From assembly GCA_003248315.1 (NCBI GenBank), contig QKWM01000001.1, positions 1,095,341-1,159,340 of the forward strand: a stretch of 64,000 nt of DNA, given 5' to 3'. The notes beneath the pieces were generated by a model, which worked only from the letters and a program-made list of their open reading frames with translations, ran no database searches and had not been told where the DNA came from. A program made the translations under genes and the position numbers. The stretch is from Streptomyces sp. SW4 (GTDB taxonomy: Bacteria; Actinomycetota; Actinomycetes; Streptomycetales; Streptomycetaceae). Positions 17,204-25,593 of the stretch are shown one piece after another. Within the stretch, counting starts at the first letter, position 1. Every line of letters begins with the position of its first letter.

Positions 17204-17923
17204 TCACGTGGTGGGGCGGGCGCCGGGGGTGTGGCCGAAGGTGCGGCGGAAGACGTTGATGAAGGTGCTGGCGGACGACCAGCCACAGCGGTGGGCGACG
17301 GTGGTGACGGGGGTGTCGTCGGCCAGGAGGATCAGCGCGTGGTGGAGCCTGATCTGGGTGCGCCACTGCGGGTAGGTGAGACCGAGGTCGTCGCGGAGGC
17401 GGCGGGAGAGGGTGCGGGCGCCGGCGCCGATCTGGCGTCCGAGCTCGGCGAGGGAGCGGTTGTCGGCCGGTTCGGCGCGCAGGATGTCGTGCAGTTCGCG
17501 GAGCAGGGGGTCCGTCGGAGCCGGCAGGTGAAGGGGGCGTTCCGGTGAGAGGGCGAGCTGGTCGAGCATGACGGCGCGCAGGCGGCGGTGGGCCGGGGTG
17601 TCGTCGTCCGGGTCGCGGGTGTAGGCGACGATGAGTTCGCGCAGGAGGGGGCTGACGGCGAGGACGGCGGGTTTGTCCAGGCCAAGGGGGTTGTCGGTGG
17701 TGGGCAGGCCGACGAGGTGGAGGTCGAGTTCGCCGTGGGCCTGATGCCGGTGGACGGTGCCGGCGGGGATCCACAGAGCGCGGGTGGCCGGCGCGATCCA
17801 GGAGCCGGCGTCGGTGGTCACCGCGATGGTGCCGCGGCTGGCGTACGCGATCTGGTGGTCGTCGTGGCGGTGCGCGTCGATCTCGCCGCCGGGAGCCAGC
17901 CGCTGGGTCCGGGTCGGAGCCAT
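17204..17923 (-). CDS. AraC-family regulator, NimR-like
   Basis: N-terminal cupin sensor (HRHDDHQIAYASRGTIAV and WIPAGTVHRHQAHGELD) and a C-terminal pair of helix-turn-helices (LAELGRQIGAGARTLSRRL; PVTTVAHRCGWSSASTFINV, then FRRTFGHTPG). This short AraC type includes E. coli NimR, which controls an adjacent exporter. I prefer ATG 17923; an in-frame ATG at 17947 would add eight residues. It diverges from the MFS gene 70 bases away, so control of that transporter is likely. Intact. Confidence 0.87.
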   Translation of the reverse strand: MAPTRTQRLAPGGEIDAHRHDDHQIAYASRGTIAVTTDAGSWIAPATRALWIPAGTVHRHQAHGELDLHLVGLPTTDNPLGLDKPAVLAVSPLLRELIVAYTRDPDDDTPAHRRLRAVMLDQLALSPERPLHLPAPTDPLLRELHDILRAEPADNRSLAELGRQIGAGARTLSRRLRDDLGLTYPQWRTQIRLHHALILLADDTPVTTVAHRCGWSSASTFINVFRRTFGHTPGARPTT

Positions 17924-17993
17924 AGGAGTGTGGCGGATTCTCTGCATCGACTGTCAATCTATCGAAAGCGCGACACGGGGTGGTCCTTCGAGC

Positions 17994-19271
17994 ATGGGCG
18001 GGGTGCGAAGGAACACACCGATCCTGCTGCTGGCCGTGGGGCATGCCTGCGTCGACATCTACCAGGGCGCCGTCGCGGCGCTGATCCCGTTCTTCGTGGC
18101 CGAACGGGACTACACCTACGCGGCCGCCTCCGGCGTCGTGCTGGCCGCGTCCCTGCTGTCGTCGGTGGCCCAGCCGCTGTTCGGGCTGCTCACCGACCGG
18201 TGGGCGATGCCGTGGCTGCTGCCGGTCAGCACCCTGCTGGGCGGGGTCGGCATCGCGCTCAGCGGCCTGGGCGGCTCCTACGGGCTCACCCTGTTCTTCG
18301 TCGCCGTCTCCGGAATCGGCGTGGCCGCCTACCACCCGGAATCCGCCCGCGTCGCCCGGCAGGCCGGCCAGGGCAGTCACCGCGCGATGGGCTGGTTCTC
18401 CCTCGGCGGCAACGTCGGCTTCGCGCTCGCCCCGCTCATGGTGGCGGCCGCGGTCGGACACGGCTCCCTGCAGTGGACACCGGTCCTCGTCCTGCCCGCG
18501 CTCGCCGGCACCGCCCTGTGCGTGCCCGTCCTGCGGATGCTCGCCCGGCCCCGGACCGGCACGGCCAGGACCCGGACGCCCCACAGCGCGGACGACGTGG
18601 CCTCGTTCGTCAAGCTGTCCCTGGCGGTCGTCTTCCGCTCCATCGTCTTCACCGGCCTGAGCACCTTCATCTCCCTTCACGCCCAGCAGCGCATGCAGGG
18701 GAGCACCACCGCGGGCACCGCCGCCCTGTTCCTGCTGTTCCTGGGCGGCGCCGTCGGCTCGGTCCTGGGCGGGTGCCTGGCCGGCCGCTACGACCGCGTC
18801 CGCGTCTCGCGCTGGTCCTATCTGCTCTCCGTCGCCGCCGTCACCGGCGTCATCCACACACCCGGGCCGGCCATGTTCCTCTTCGTGGCCCTCACCTCCG
18901 CCGGCCTGTACGTCCCGTTCTCCCTCCAGGTCACCCTCGCCCAGGACTACCTGCCCTCCCGCATCGGCACCGCCGGCGGCATCACCCTCGGCCTCACCGT
19001 CAGCATCGGCGGCCTCATCAGCCCCCTGCTGGGCCATCTCGCCGACACCACCACCCTCCAGACCGCCCTCACCCCCCTGATCGCCATGCCCGCCCTGAGC
19101 TGGATCCTCTTCCGCACCCTGCCCGAACCCCCCGCCCCGGCGGTCGCCCTGGGCGGTCACGACCAGGCTCAGGTGCCCGGTGAACAGGGCCTGAGCGGTG
19201 ACGCCGGGGAGTGGGGCCCTCGAAGGCGATCCCGAGATCGATCTCGTCGGCCGGCAGTCCGGCCTCGATGA
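17994..19271 (+). CDS. MFS efflux transporter, fosmidomycin-resistance (Fsr)-like
   Basis: A 12-helix major facilitator. Features matching the Fsr group are GHACVDIYQGAVAALIPFF near the start, FGLLTDRWAMPW in the first cytoplasmic loop, and YHPESARVARQAGQG after helix 4. The transporter proper ends about RTLPEPPAPA. The remaining ~45 residues are low-complexity and read antisense to a LysR relic, so the original stop was probably lost. The likely role is proton-driven efflux of a small drug, controlled by the divergent AraC protein. ATG 17994 lacks a strong ribosome site. Confidence 0.84.
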   Translation: MGGVRRNTPILLLAVGHACVDIYQGAVAALIPFFVAERDYTYAAASGVVLAASLLSSVAQPLFGLLTDRWAMPWLLPVSTLLGGVGIALSGLGGSYGLTLFFVAVSGIGVAAYHPESARVARQAGQGSHRAMGWFSLGGNVGFALAPLMVAAAVGHGSLQWTPVLVLPALAGTALCVPVLRMLARPRTGTARTRTPHSADDVASFVKLSLAVVFRSIVFTGLSTFISLHAQQRMQGSTTAGTAALFLLFLGGAVGSVLGGCLAGRYDRVRVSRWSYLLSVAAVTGVIHTPGPAMFLFVALTSAGLYVPFSLQVTLAQDYLPSRIGTAGGITLGLTVSIGGLISPLLGHLADTTTLQTALTPLIAMPALSWILFRTLPEPPAPAVALGGHDQAQVPGEQGLSGDAGEWGPRRRSRDRSRRPAVRPR

Positions 19272-19330
19272 GGTCCTGCGTGGTCTCCCGCACCTGGAGG
19301 ATGGTCCCCCTGGTCGCCCCTCCCAGCGAG
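19140..19330 (-). pseudogene. Fragment of a LysR-family substrate-binding domain
   Basis: The minus strand reads QVRETTQDLIEAGLPADEID, then LGIAFEG, and after one frame break GVTAQALFTGHLSLVV. That order (variable-specificity strand, DLGI, LF...LVLV) is typical of LysR effector domains. The DNA-binding part is missing. It overlaps the extended 3' end of the MFS gene on the other strand. Confidence 0.4.
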
Positions 19331-19373
19331 TGCTTTACTGAAGAACCGAAATACCGCACTCCGGGAGGGCGAC

Positions 19374-20320
19374 ATGCCCCCTCGCCTCCCCCGACCCGAA
19401 TGCCTGGCGCCGCAACGCGCCCCGCATCGAGGTCCGCGCCCCAGGCGCCTGAAGCACCCCGTGATCGTCTCCCTCCTGATCGTCTTCGCCGTCCTCCTCG
19501 GCATGGGCGGCCTGGCGAGCGTGATCGACGACACTCAGCAGACGACGTCGTCCCCCCGGGAGAAGTCCGATTCCCCGCCCCGGCCTCCGAGACCGCTCGC
19601 TCCGGCTCACCCGCCGCGACCGTCAGCCCGTCCGCCGCACCGGAAACCGGAACGGCCACGGACGCCGCCTCACCCCCGCCCGCACCACAGCCCCCTCGTC
19701 CCGGCCGCGTGGTCGTCCTGCGGATCATCGACGGCGACACGATCGAGGTCCGCGGCGACGGCCGCCTCCTGGACGAGAACGAGCCGACCAGGGTACGGCT
19801 GCTGGCGATCGACGCTCCGGAGCAAGGCTCCTGCTTCGCCGAAGAGGCGACAGCCCGTATCAGCGCACTGCTGCCACCGGGCAGCCGCGTACGGGTCGAA
19901 CGCGACGTCGAGCTCACGGACCGCTACGACCGCCACCTGCTGTACCTGTGGAGTGAGGACGGAACCTTCGTCAACGAGTCCCTCGCCCGCAGCGGGCACG
20001 CCGAAGCGGTGCTGTATCCGCCGAACGACAAGTACTGGCCGCGCATCTCCCGGGCCGAGGACACCGCTCGGACGACCGGAGCCGGCCTCTGGTCGGCCTG
20101 CCCGCCCACGACACCGAGCACAACAAGCACACCAAGCCCACCAACCTCTACGACCCTGCCCGCCTCTGACGACACCACAGGTGCGGATCTGCCGAACGGC
20201 CCGCCGGCCGGGGTACCCGACGTGGACTGCCGCGACCTCGACGGGCCCGTACGCGTCGGACCCGACGATCCCCACCGACTCGACGCCGACGGCGACGGCA
20301 TCGGCTGCGACGGCAACTGA
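19374..20320 (+). CDS. Membrane-anchored thermonuclease with Excalibur domain
   Basis: The N-terminus has one signal-anchor helix (VIVSLLIVFAVLLGMGGLAS). After a frame break near 19580 a Ser/Ala/Pro-rich spacer leads to an SNase domain: IIDGDTIEV, VRLLAIDAPEQGSCFAEEA, VERDVELTDRYDRHLLYLW, and VNESLARSGHAEAVLY. The catalytic Arg, Glu and Arg of staphylococcal nuclease appear at matching places. The C-terminus is an Excalibur calcium-binding motif (VPDVDCRDLDGPV and DPHRLDADGDGIGCDGN). It probably cleaves extracellular DNA or RNA in a calcium-dependent way. It ends at a nested hairpin shared with the convergent SMI1 gene. Confidence 0.85.
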
Positions 20321-20324
20321 CCCC

Positions 20325-20395
20325 GGCGCCCCGAGTCCCGACGGGCACACGAGGGCGCCCCCGACCGCCGGGACTCGCGGGCCGAACGGGGCGCC
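20325..20395. terminator. Nested hairpin between convergent genes
   Basis: GGCGCCCCG (20325-20333) pairs with CGGGGCGCC (20387-20395), and inside it CGAGTCCCG (20332-20340) pairs with CGGGACTCG (20369-20377). It lies exactly between the stops of the nuclease and SMI1 genes. Confidence 0.6.
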
Positions 20396-20940
20396 TAGGC
20401 CCACCAGTCGCTGCCGGAGTGCCAGTGCCGTACCCACTCCTCGAAGCCCCAAGTCGGCTCGCCGGGCGCCGGGACGACGCCGACGTCTCCGACCATCCAG
20501 ACTTCGCCGCGGCGGGGGCCGGTGGTCAGCAGAAGCCAGTACGACTGCCCGTCCTCGGACCCGAGGACGACGGACCCCACGGTGAACACGGCGTCGATCC
20601 GCGGGTCGTCGTCGGCGTCGACGCTCTCGTCGTCCTCCCAGACCCAGGCCGACTCCAGCGGGAACAGGCCACCCGGCTGCCGCGGGCCCAGGTCGGGCCA
20701 GGCACGGGGAAGCCGACCGAGTGGCTGGAGACCACCGTCACGCGGAGGACCGAGGGCGGACCCGTTGGCGATCTCCGCGACGAAGCTCCGGTACGGCTCC
20801 GGAAGGACTACTCCGTTCTCCGCCTCCCACGCCGCGACGGCTTCCCAGCCGAGTGCCGGCTCCCGCGATTCCACCGGGAAGACGGAGCGCAGGAACCCGA
20901 GGGTGGCTTCGCCAGGAGGATGATCACACGTCTTTGTCAC
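20395..20940 (-). CDS. SMI1/KNR4-family protein
   Basis: About 181 residues. The pattern PALGWEAVAAWEAENGVVLP, EPYRSFVAEIANGS, then a beta-rich half with GSVVLGSEDGQSYWLLLTTG fits the SMI1/KNR4 (SUKH) superfamily. Many bacterial SUKH proteins are immunity proteins against polymorphic toxins, but solitary copies like this are common in Streptomyces and no toxin gene lies beside it. I place the start at GTG 20940 (VTKTCDHPPGEAT). The frame remains open upstream and no good ribosome site decides it. Confidence 0.72.
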   Translation of the reverse strand: MTKTCDHPPGEATLGFLRSVFPVESREPALGWEAVAAWEAENGVVLPEPYRSFVAEIANGSALGPPRDGGLQPLGRLPRAWPDLGPRQPGGLFPLESAWVWEDDESVDADDDPRIDAVFTVGSVVLGSEDGQSYWLLLTTGPRRGEVWMVGDVGVVPAPGEPTWGFEEWVRHWHSGSDWWA

Positions 20941-21180
20941 GGGAGCATGCTGCCGTACGCGACCGACAGCGCCGTCATCGCCCCGGCCGACGCTCCCGAC
21001 GCCTCGGAGTCGTGTCGGGTGGCATGGGCCATCGGCCACCTGCGCCGAGGACCGCCCGACCCGCATGCGCCGGCCCATGGTGTGCATACTGTGACCGGCA
21101 GAGAGGCCGTCGTCCGACCGAACGGCCACGGGCGGGACCACCAGGCCACGGGCCGGCCCGGACGATCAAGGAGACCAGCG

Positions 21181-21591
21181 ATGGATGCCGAGGAATGCTG
21201 GCGCCGCTACGGTCCTCGCCCCGTCGGCGAGGACCTCGACGAGATCCGTGCACTCCTCAGAGAGCACACGGCGCGTGAGCGACGCTCCCAGGGCGAGGGC
21301 GACACCGAGCTGATGAGGCTCTGCTGCTTCCAGCTGTTCAACAGCGGCGACCTCGACGACGTGCTCCTGATCTGGAACGCGAAGCAAGCCAGCTTCGACG
21401 CAGCATGCTCCATCGACATCGAATTCCTCCTCGGACACGGGCTCGACGCGACGAAGGCCCACCTCTCGGCCAACCCTGCACCGTCTGCGACGGCGGCCCT
21501 GGAGAGACTGCGCGAGCTCGAGGCAGACGGCGAATTCGACGGCTTCTCGGTGGAGCAGCGCGCCGCCTACGACCGGTACTACGCCGACTGA
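21181..21591 (+). CDS. Uncharacterised 136-residue protein
   Basis: ATG 21181 with AAGGAG seven bases upstream. The protein is acidic and helical, starts MDAEECWRRYGPRPVGEDLD and ends with a Tyr-rich tail (YDRYYAD). Key stretches are LMRLCCFQLFNSGDLDDVLL and FDAACSIDIEFLLGHGLDAT. The tandem helical hairpins recall SUKH-associated or TPR-like immunity proteins, yet I do not recognise a named family. It is a single intact gene with normal codon use. Confidence 0.7.
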   Translation: MDAEECWRRYGPRPVGEDLDEIRALLREHTARERRSQGEGDTELMRLCCFQLFNSGDLDDVLLIWNAKQASFDAACSIDIEFLLGHGLDATKAHLSANPAPSATAALERLRELEADGEFDGFSVEQRAAYDRYYAD

Positions 21592-21655
21592 CGAACCCGC
21601 AGCGCCGGCCGGTCGCCCGTGACGAGACAATCGACCGCCTCTACAACTGCTGCGG

Positions 21656-22246
21656 TCAGGCGTCGGGGTCGACTTCGGGGTGCGTGAACCGCAGGGGCTT
21701 GCCCAGCGACCGGGCATAGGCGATTTCGGCTCGGGTGCTGTCTCCGATGTAGTCGCCGACCACGAGCACTTCATCAGCGAGCCGGATCTTCGCTCGGTGC
21801 AGAGTGCCGAGCCGGGCCTTCAGCTCCTCGGCCTCGCCAGGATCGGACCAGAGTTCGTGCGGTGACTTCGTGTCACAGGCCGGTTTCACGACGATCCTCC
21901 CGGCTTTGGTCTCCCGCAGATCGGCCTCGGCCATCTCGGTCAGGAAACGGGTGGAGCCGCAGATCGCGACGATACGCGGGAGGTTCAGCTCCTTCTTCGC
22001 AGCGGCGAGCTTCTCCTCGGGGTGTGCGGTCGCGGGTATGACACGGGATCCTCCTGGTGGTGCCGTGCAAGGGGGCCTGCGGACACGAGAGCGAGAGTGT
22101 CCACGGTCGTCCTGTGCGAACGACGTGACATCCTCGCGGCAGGACCCTAGGGGACGACCGACGGCACCGCCCCGCCGCAGTGCCCATCGAGGAACCCGAG
22201 GAACTCGGCAGGCCCTCTGGCCAACGCGCGTAGACCCCGGCATCAT
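21656..22246 (-). CDS. Nucleoside 2-deoxyribosyltransferase-like (Rossmann-type) protein
   Basis: The recognisable core is about 115 residues: PRIVAICGSTRFLTEMAEAD, then LHRAKIRLADEVLVVGDYIG, DSTRAEIAYARSLGKPLRF. The CGSTRF opening and the D(S)TRAEI active-site-like segment place it in the nucleoside 2-deoxyribosyltransferase/DUF4406-like fold. The true start is unclear: no ATG or GTG precedes the core closely in this frame, and the first ~70 codons of the open frame look non-coding. An AAGGAG at about 22008 or a lost base near 22035 (GTG in the other frame) are both possible. Activity is unknown. Confidence 0.55.
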   Translation of the reverse strand: MMPGSTRVGQRACRVPRVPRWALRRGGAVGRPLGSCREDVTSFAQDDRGHSRSRVRRPPCTAPPGGSRVIPATAHPEEKLAAAKKELNLPRIVAICGSTRFLTEMAEADLRETKAGRIVVKPACDTKSPHELWSDPGEAEELKARLGTLHRAKIRLADEVLVVGDYIGDSTRAEIAYARSLGKPLRFTHPEVDPDA

Positions 22247-22326
22247 CTCCGTGCACGATCTGCACCCTCGCGCACCACCTGCACAGTCACCCCTCAGAGC
22301 ACACGACTCTTCGCAGGAGGTTCCAC

Positions 22327-22851
22327 GTGAAACATCTCAAAGCGGTCGTCGGTGTCCGGATCCGATCGATCCTCACCGCGCTCGCCCTCGTCGTCGCTCC
22401 CGGCGCCGTTGTGATCGGAACGGCGGGTGACGCCTTCGCCGTCACCAAGATCAGTCACTCCACCGCCACGTCGATGTTCCGAGAGGTCGGCATCACCTGG
22501 TCGTCCTCGGGCGGCTGCTCCGACCGCAACAACCCGACCTGTACGTCCTTCGAGCAGCTCAACCTGGCCTCCGCCCAGGGCGCCCAGACCCTGAAGCGGG
22601 CCAGCGGCTGCGCACTGAACATCACCGGCGGTACGGAGACCGGGCACGCCTCCGGCACGTACTCGCACTGGAACGGCTACAAGCTGGACTACAGCAAGTA
22701 CACCTGCCTCGGCAACTACATCAAGAACACCTTCACCTATATCGGCGTGCGCGGCGACGGTTCCCCGCAGTGGCGGTCCGCCTCCGGCAACCTCTACGCC
22801 GACGAGGGCAACCACTGGGACGTCACCTACTACAACTGCGGCGGCTGCTGA
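22327..22851 (+). CDS. Secreted M15-peptidase-like protein, copy A
   Basis: GTG 22327 follows AGGAGGTTCCAC. A Sec signal ends near AGDAFA, leaving about 135 residues. The mature part has SHWNGYKLD, in which His and Asp are seven apart as in the HX6D zinc motif of M15 D-Ala-D-Ala peptidases, and NHWDVTY near the end, which supplies the later His. Several cysteines, including those of GGCSDRNNPTC and a final CGGC, suggest disulfides. It is closely similar to the gene at 40677-41206. I infer a small peptidoglycan peptidase; the M15 link is by motif only. A terminator hairpin follows 23 bases after the stop. Confidence 0.68.
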   Translation: MKHLKAVVGVRIRSILTALALVVAPGAVVIGTAGDAFAVTKISHSTATSMFREVGITWSSSGGCSDRNNPTCTSFEQLNLASAQGAQTLKRASGCALNITGGTETGHASGTYSHWNGYKLDYSKYTCLGNYIKNTFTYIGVRGDGSPQWRSASGNLYADEGNHWDVTYYNCGGC

Positions 22852-22873
22852 CCGGAAGCCGACCCCGGCGTGC

Positions 22874-22904
22874 GTGAACCCCGGCCCCGCGAGCCGGGGT
22901 TCAC
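22874..22904. terminator. Perfect 12-bp hairpin between convergent genes
   Basis: GTGAACCCCGGC / GCCGGGGTTCAC with a seven-base loop, placed between the secreted M15-like gene and the VOC gene that converges on it. Probably terminates both. Confidence 0.8.
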
Positions 22905-22931
22905 CTGCCCTTCGGGCCGGTGGATGCGGCG

Positions 22932-23279
22932 TCAGCGGTGGCCCAGCACATTGACCACGCGGCCGCTGGGATCGCGGACGAAGAACCGTCGCACGCCCCA
23001 CTCCTCGTCCTGCAAGGGATGGACGATCTCCGCACCGCTGTCCCGCATGACCGCATAGGCCGCGTCCACGTCGTCCACCTCGACGCTCATGTCGGGGGTG
23101 ACCGGGGCGGTCTCGTCGCGGGTCATCACGCTGACCTGCGCCGCCGGAGCGGACGGGGACGCGAGCGTCATGATCCAGCCGTGGTTCATCACCTCCTCGA
23201 AGCCCAACAGGCCGTAGAACTCCCGGCTCTCCCGCACAGCTTCCGACTGGATGGTGGGCACGACACGACGCACGGCCAT
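22932..23279 (-). CDS. VOC-superfamily (glyoxalase/bleomycin-resistance fold) protein
   Basis: 115 residues in the paired beta-alpha-beta-beta-beta arrangement of the VOC fold: RRVVPTIQSEAVRESREFYG, LLGFEEVM, SVEVDDVDAAYAVMRDSGAE, and the closing FFVRDPSGRVVNVLGHR. Metal-ligand positions typical of glyoxalase I are not obvious, so it may be a binding or resistance protein instead of a lyase. ATG 23279 has GGGAG upstream, which excludes the longer frame to 23381. Intact. Confidence 0.83.
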   Translation of the reverse strand: MAVRRVVPTIQSEAVRESREFYGLLGFEEVMNHGWIMTLASPSAPAAQVSVMTRDETAPVTPDMSVEVDDVDAAYAVMRDSGAEIVHPLQDEEWGVRRFFVRDPSGRVVNVLGHR

Positions 23280-23351
23280 CGACGACTCCCAGTGAAGAAC
23301 AGACCTGATGTCGAGACCTCCAGGAGTACTACGGCGCGCCCGCCACGGCAC

Positions 23352-23396
23352 GCACTTCCGCAGCACGCACTTCCGTAGCACCTACTTCCGCAGCCC
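23352..23396. repeat. Three 15-bp tandem copies
   Basis: GCACTTCCGCAGCAC, GCACTTCCGTAGCAC and CTACTTCCGCAGCCC follow one another directly upstream of the VOC gene. The period is five codons in either direction, but no gene is supported here. Confidence 0.75.
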
Positions 23397-23689
23397 CCTC
23401 ACGACCGTCCCGCTCCATCCCGTCAGCCGCCGCTCAGCGGAGACGACCACGTGAGGTCGTGGTGGGACCTCCTGGCGAGGTGGGCCAGGAGGTTCTCGCA
23501 GCGTGCGAGCTCAGATGGCCATCACGCCGCCGCCGTTGTCGTGGACGGTGGCCTGCCACTCCAGCACCGGGCAGGCGGCGACCAGCAACGTGTCCAGCCC
23601 GTCCACGCCGCTCGCAGCGACGCGGCCCATTGTGACCTGCCGCAGCAGGAGGGCTTCACACCCGCCCCACCACCGCTGTCGGCACGGCA

Positions 23690-23990
23690 GGGTACCGGCT
23701 GGCTCACCCGGTACCCTGCCACTCCGGCCGAAGAGGAGAAACAGCACCGTAAGGCCGTACTCGACCGCTGCCCGGAACTTGCGACCGCTGCAGAGCTGAC
23801 CAGCTCGTTCGCGGAGATGCTCACCACCCTCAGGGCATCCGCCTGCCCGAGTGGATCACCGAGGCCACGACCGCCAAACGGCCCGGCATCAGCAGCTTCG
23901 TCGCAGGCCTGCACGGCGACTTCGCCGCCTGTAGCAGTACAGGGCTGCGGCGAGACCGAGGCACGCCGATGCGCTTGCCCGGCGGCGGCC
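23690..23990 (+). mobile_element. Remnant of an ISL3-type transposase
   Basis: The plus strand reads LTRYPATPAEEEKQHRKAVL and DRCPELATAAELTSSFAEML. After one frame break it continues GIRLPEWITEATTAKRPGIS, SFVAGLHGDFAACSSTGLRR. This is the pre-C-terminal part of ISL3/IS1165-type transposases. The helix-turn-helix, the first catalytic residues and the closing SxGPVEG region are absent, and no terminal inverted repeats were seen. It cannot move by itself. Confidence 0.55.
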
Positions 23991-24189
23991 CAGGAGAGAA
24001 GACAGCGGGTGCGACTACGGCCGGAGCTGGTTGGTCGACAGGCAGGGGAGTGGCGCCTCGGCGCCCCTACCGACAGGGAGCCGCTCCTGGCCGTACCACC
24101 AGAGGCCACGAGCCTGCCCAGCGGCTGGACGGAGATCACCGCACCGCATGCCGACACGACGGAGCTCTCGGTCCTCGCTCTCCCTCTCC

Positions 24190-24398
24190 CGACGGCCCTG
24201 GAAGACACCCGGATCCACGTTCCGCGGCAAGTCAGCGACGAACAGGACGCGACGTCGCCGTTGGCCAAGGCCGCGGCGCGGTCCGGCAGGACCGCCATGA
24301 CGATCGCCTGGCCGACCGACGAGAACACGGCCATGGCCAGCTGCATCATCACCGACCCGACGATCAGCTTCGGGAACGAGCCTACGCGGCTCCGGGGG
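24190..24398 (-). pseudogene. Fragment resembling an MFS transporter segment
   Basis: One minus-strand frame reads PKLIVGSVMMQLAMAVFSSV then GQAIVMAVLPDRAAALANGD, a pair of membrane helices with the cytoplasmic PDR loop frequent in major facilitators. Nothing on either side continues it. It overlaps the 3' end of the LacI-type gene, so the assignment is tentative. Confidence 0.3.
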
Positions 24399-25408
24399 CG
24401 GCGCCGTGGTTCCCCTGACCACAAGTTTCGGGTCCAGTACCGCCTCGCGCGGCTCCACACGCCCGCCTTCCAGCCGCTCCACGGCGAACCGCACGGCGTG
24501 CTCGGCCATGAGCACCGCGTCCTGACGGACCGTCGTCAGGCCGATCGGCATCAGGTGGGAGAGGTGGCTGTCGTCGTAGCCGACGACGGACAGGTCGCGC
24601 GGCACCTCCAGGCCGGAACGCGCGAGGGCCATCAACAGGCCCATGGCGCAACGGTCGTTGCCCGCGAGGACCGCCGTGGGCAGCGGCAGGCCGCTGTCGC
24701 GCTCCGCCAGGAGCGCGCGGCCGGTCTCGATGCCGGACCGCTCAGTGTGGTCACCGGTCACGACGCGCGCCAGATCCTCCAGGCCGTGCCGGCGCATCGC
24801 CGCCCGATAGGCGCGCCGCCGCTCGGCCGAGCCGGGGCCGCGACCGCCGTCGATGTGCAGGATGCGCCGGTGCCCCAGCTCGACGAGGTGGTCCATGGCC
24901 TGCCGGATGCCCTTACTCTCGGCCGTGTGGACGCTGTCGACCCGGGCGCCTGGCACCCGGCGGCCCACCGCGACGGCGACCGTGCGCCCGCCCAGCGCGT
25001 CGAGTTCCGTCACCGACGCGTCCGTGCCGAGCAGGATCACCGCCTCGCAGCGGTGGCCGAGCAGTGACTCGACCGCCTTCGCCTCGCTCCGGCCCGGCGC
25101 GGTCGCGGACAGCAGCACGCCGTAGCCGAGCCGTTCGGCCTCGCCGTAGATGCCCTCCAGCAGGTCCGCGTGGAAGGTCTGATGGGCCGTGAACATGACG
25201 CCGAGCGTGCGGCTGCGGCCGCGGGCCAGCAGCCGGGCCGCGTTGTCGGGGCGGTAGCCGATCTCGTCGGCCACGCGCAGCACCCGCTCCCGGGTCTCCT
25301 GGCTGGCCCCGGCTGGTCGCGGAAGACGATCGAGACCAGCGCGCGGGAGACGCCCGCCTTCTCGGCGACGTCCGCCATCGTGGGCCGCTGCCTGCCCGAT
25401 GCATCCAC
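24382..25408 (-). CDS. iolR: LacI-family regulator of the inositol operon
   Basis: GTG 25408 begins MDASGRQRPTMADVAEKAGV, with helix-turn-helix SRALVSIVFRDQPG; after a lost base near 25310 the hinge VLRVADEIGYRPDNAARLLA follows. The sugar-binding core is standard: LGVMFTAHQTFHADLLEGIY, EAVILLGTD, LELGHRRILHIDGG-like strands, AVLAGNDRCAMGLLMAL and DLSVVGYDDSHLS. The family's usual ending RGTTAPP is reached near 24390, and a stop at 24382 needs one more lost base; 1027 bases fits two. It diverges from iolC, so repression of the inositol genes relieved by an inositol metabolite is the natural inference. Confidence 0.82.
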
Positions 25409-25593
25409 CTGTCCAACCCACCTTTCGACGCGACCCACCCTAGGGAGTCCCGAAATTCTCCGGCAACAAGCTATTGACATGACATTTGGACAGGGGTCAT
25501 CGTACTCGTACTAGAGCGCGCTAGTAGAGCGCGTCAGGTCAATTCTCCTGTGTGGACTGCCCGGGTTCTCCGGAGCGAAGGGAAACCAGCGTG
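25409..25593. promoter_or_regulatory. Divergent control region of the inositol locus
   Basis: This 185-bp gap separates the LacI-type gene from iolC and is much richer in AT than its surroundings. It contains TTGACA at about 25474-25479, a possible -35 for rightward transcription. ACTAG (25510-25514) and CTAGT (25521-25525) form an inverted repeat around AGCGCG, and AGAGCGCG is repeated directly just after. These are the best operator candidates for the LacI-type repressor. No -10 is convincing. Confidence 0.55.

Noticed and set aside
20395..21591. SMI1 protein and neighbour considered as toxin-immunity pair
   Set aside because: No polymorphic toxin, secretion leader or Rhs/CDI sequence lies nearby; both are better left as uncharacterised.
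23352..23396. Three 15-bp repeats considered as a CRISPR array
   Set aside because: The copies are contiguous with no spacers, and there are no cas genes.
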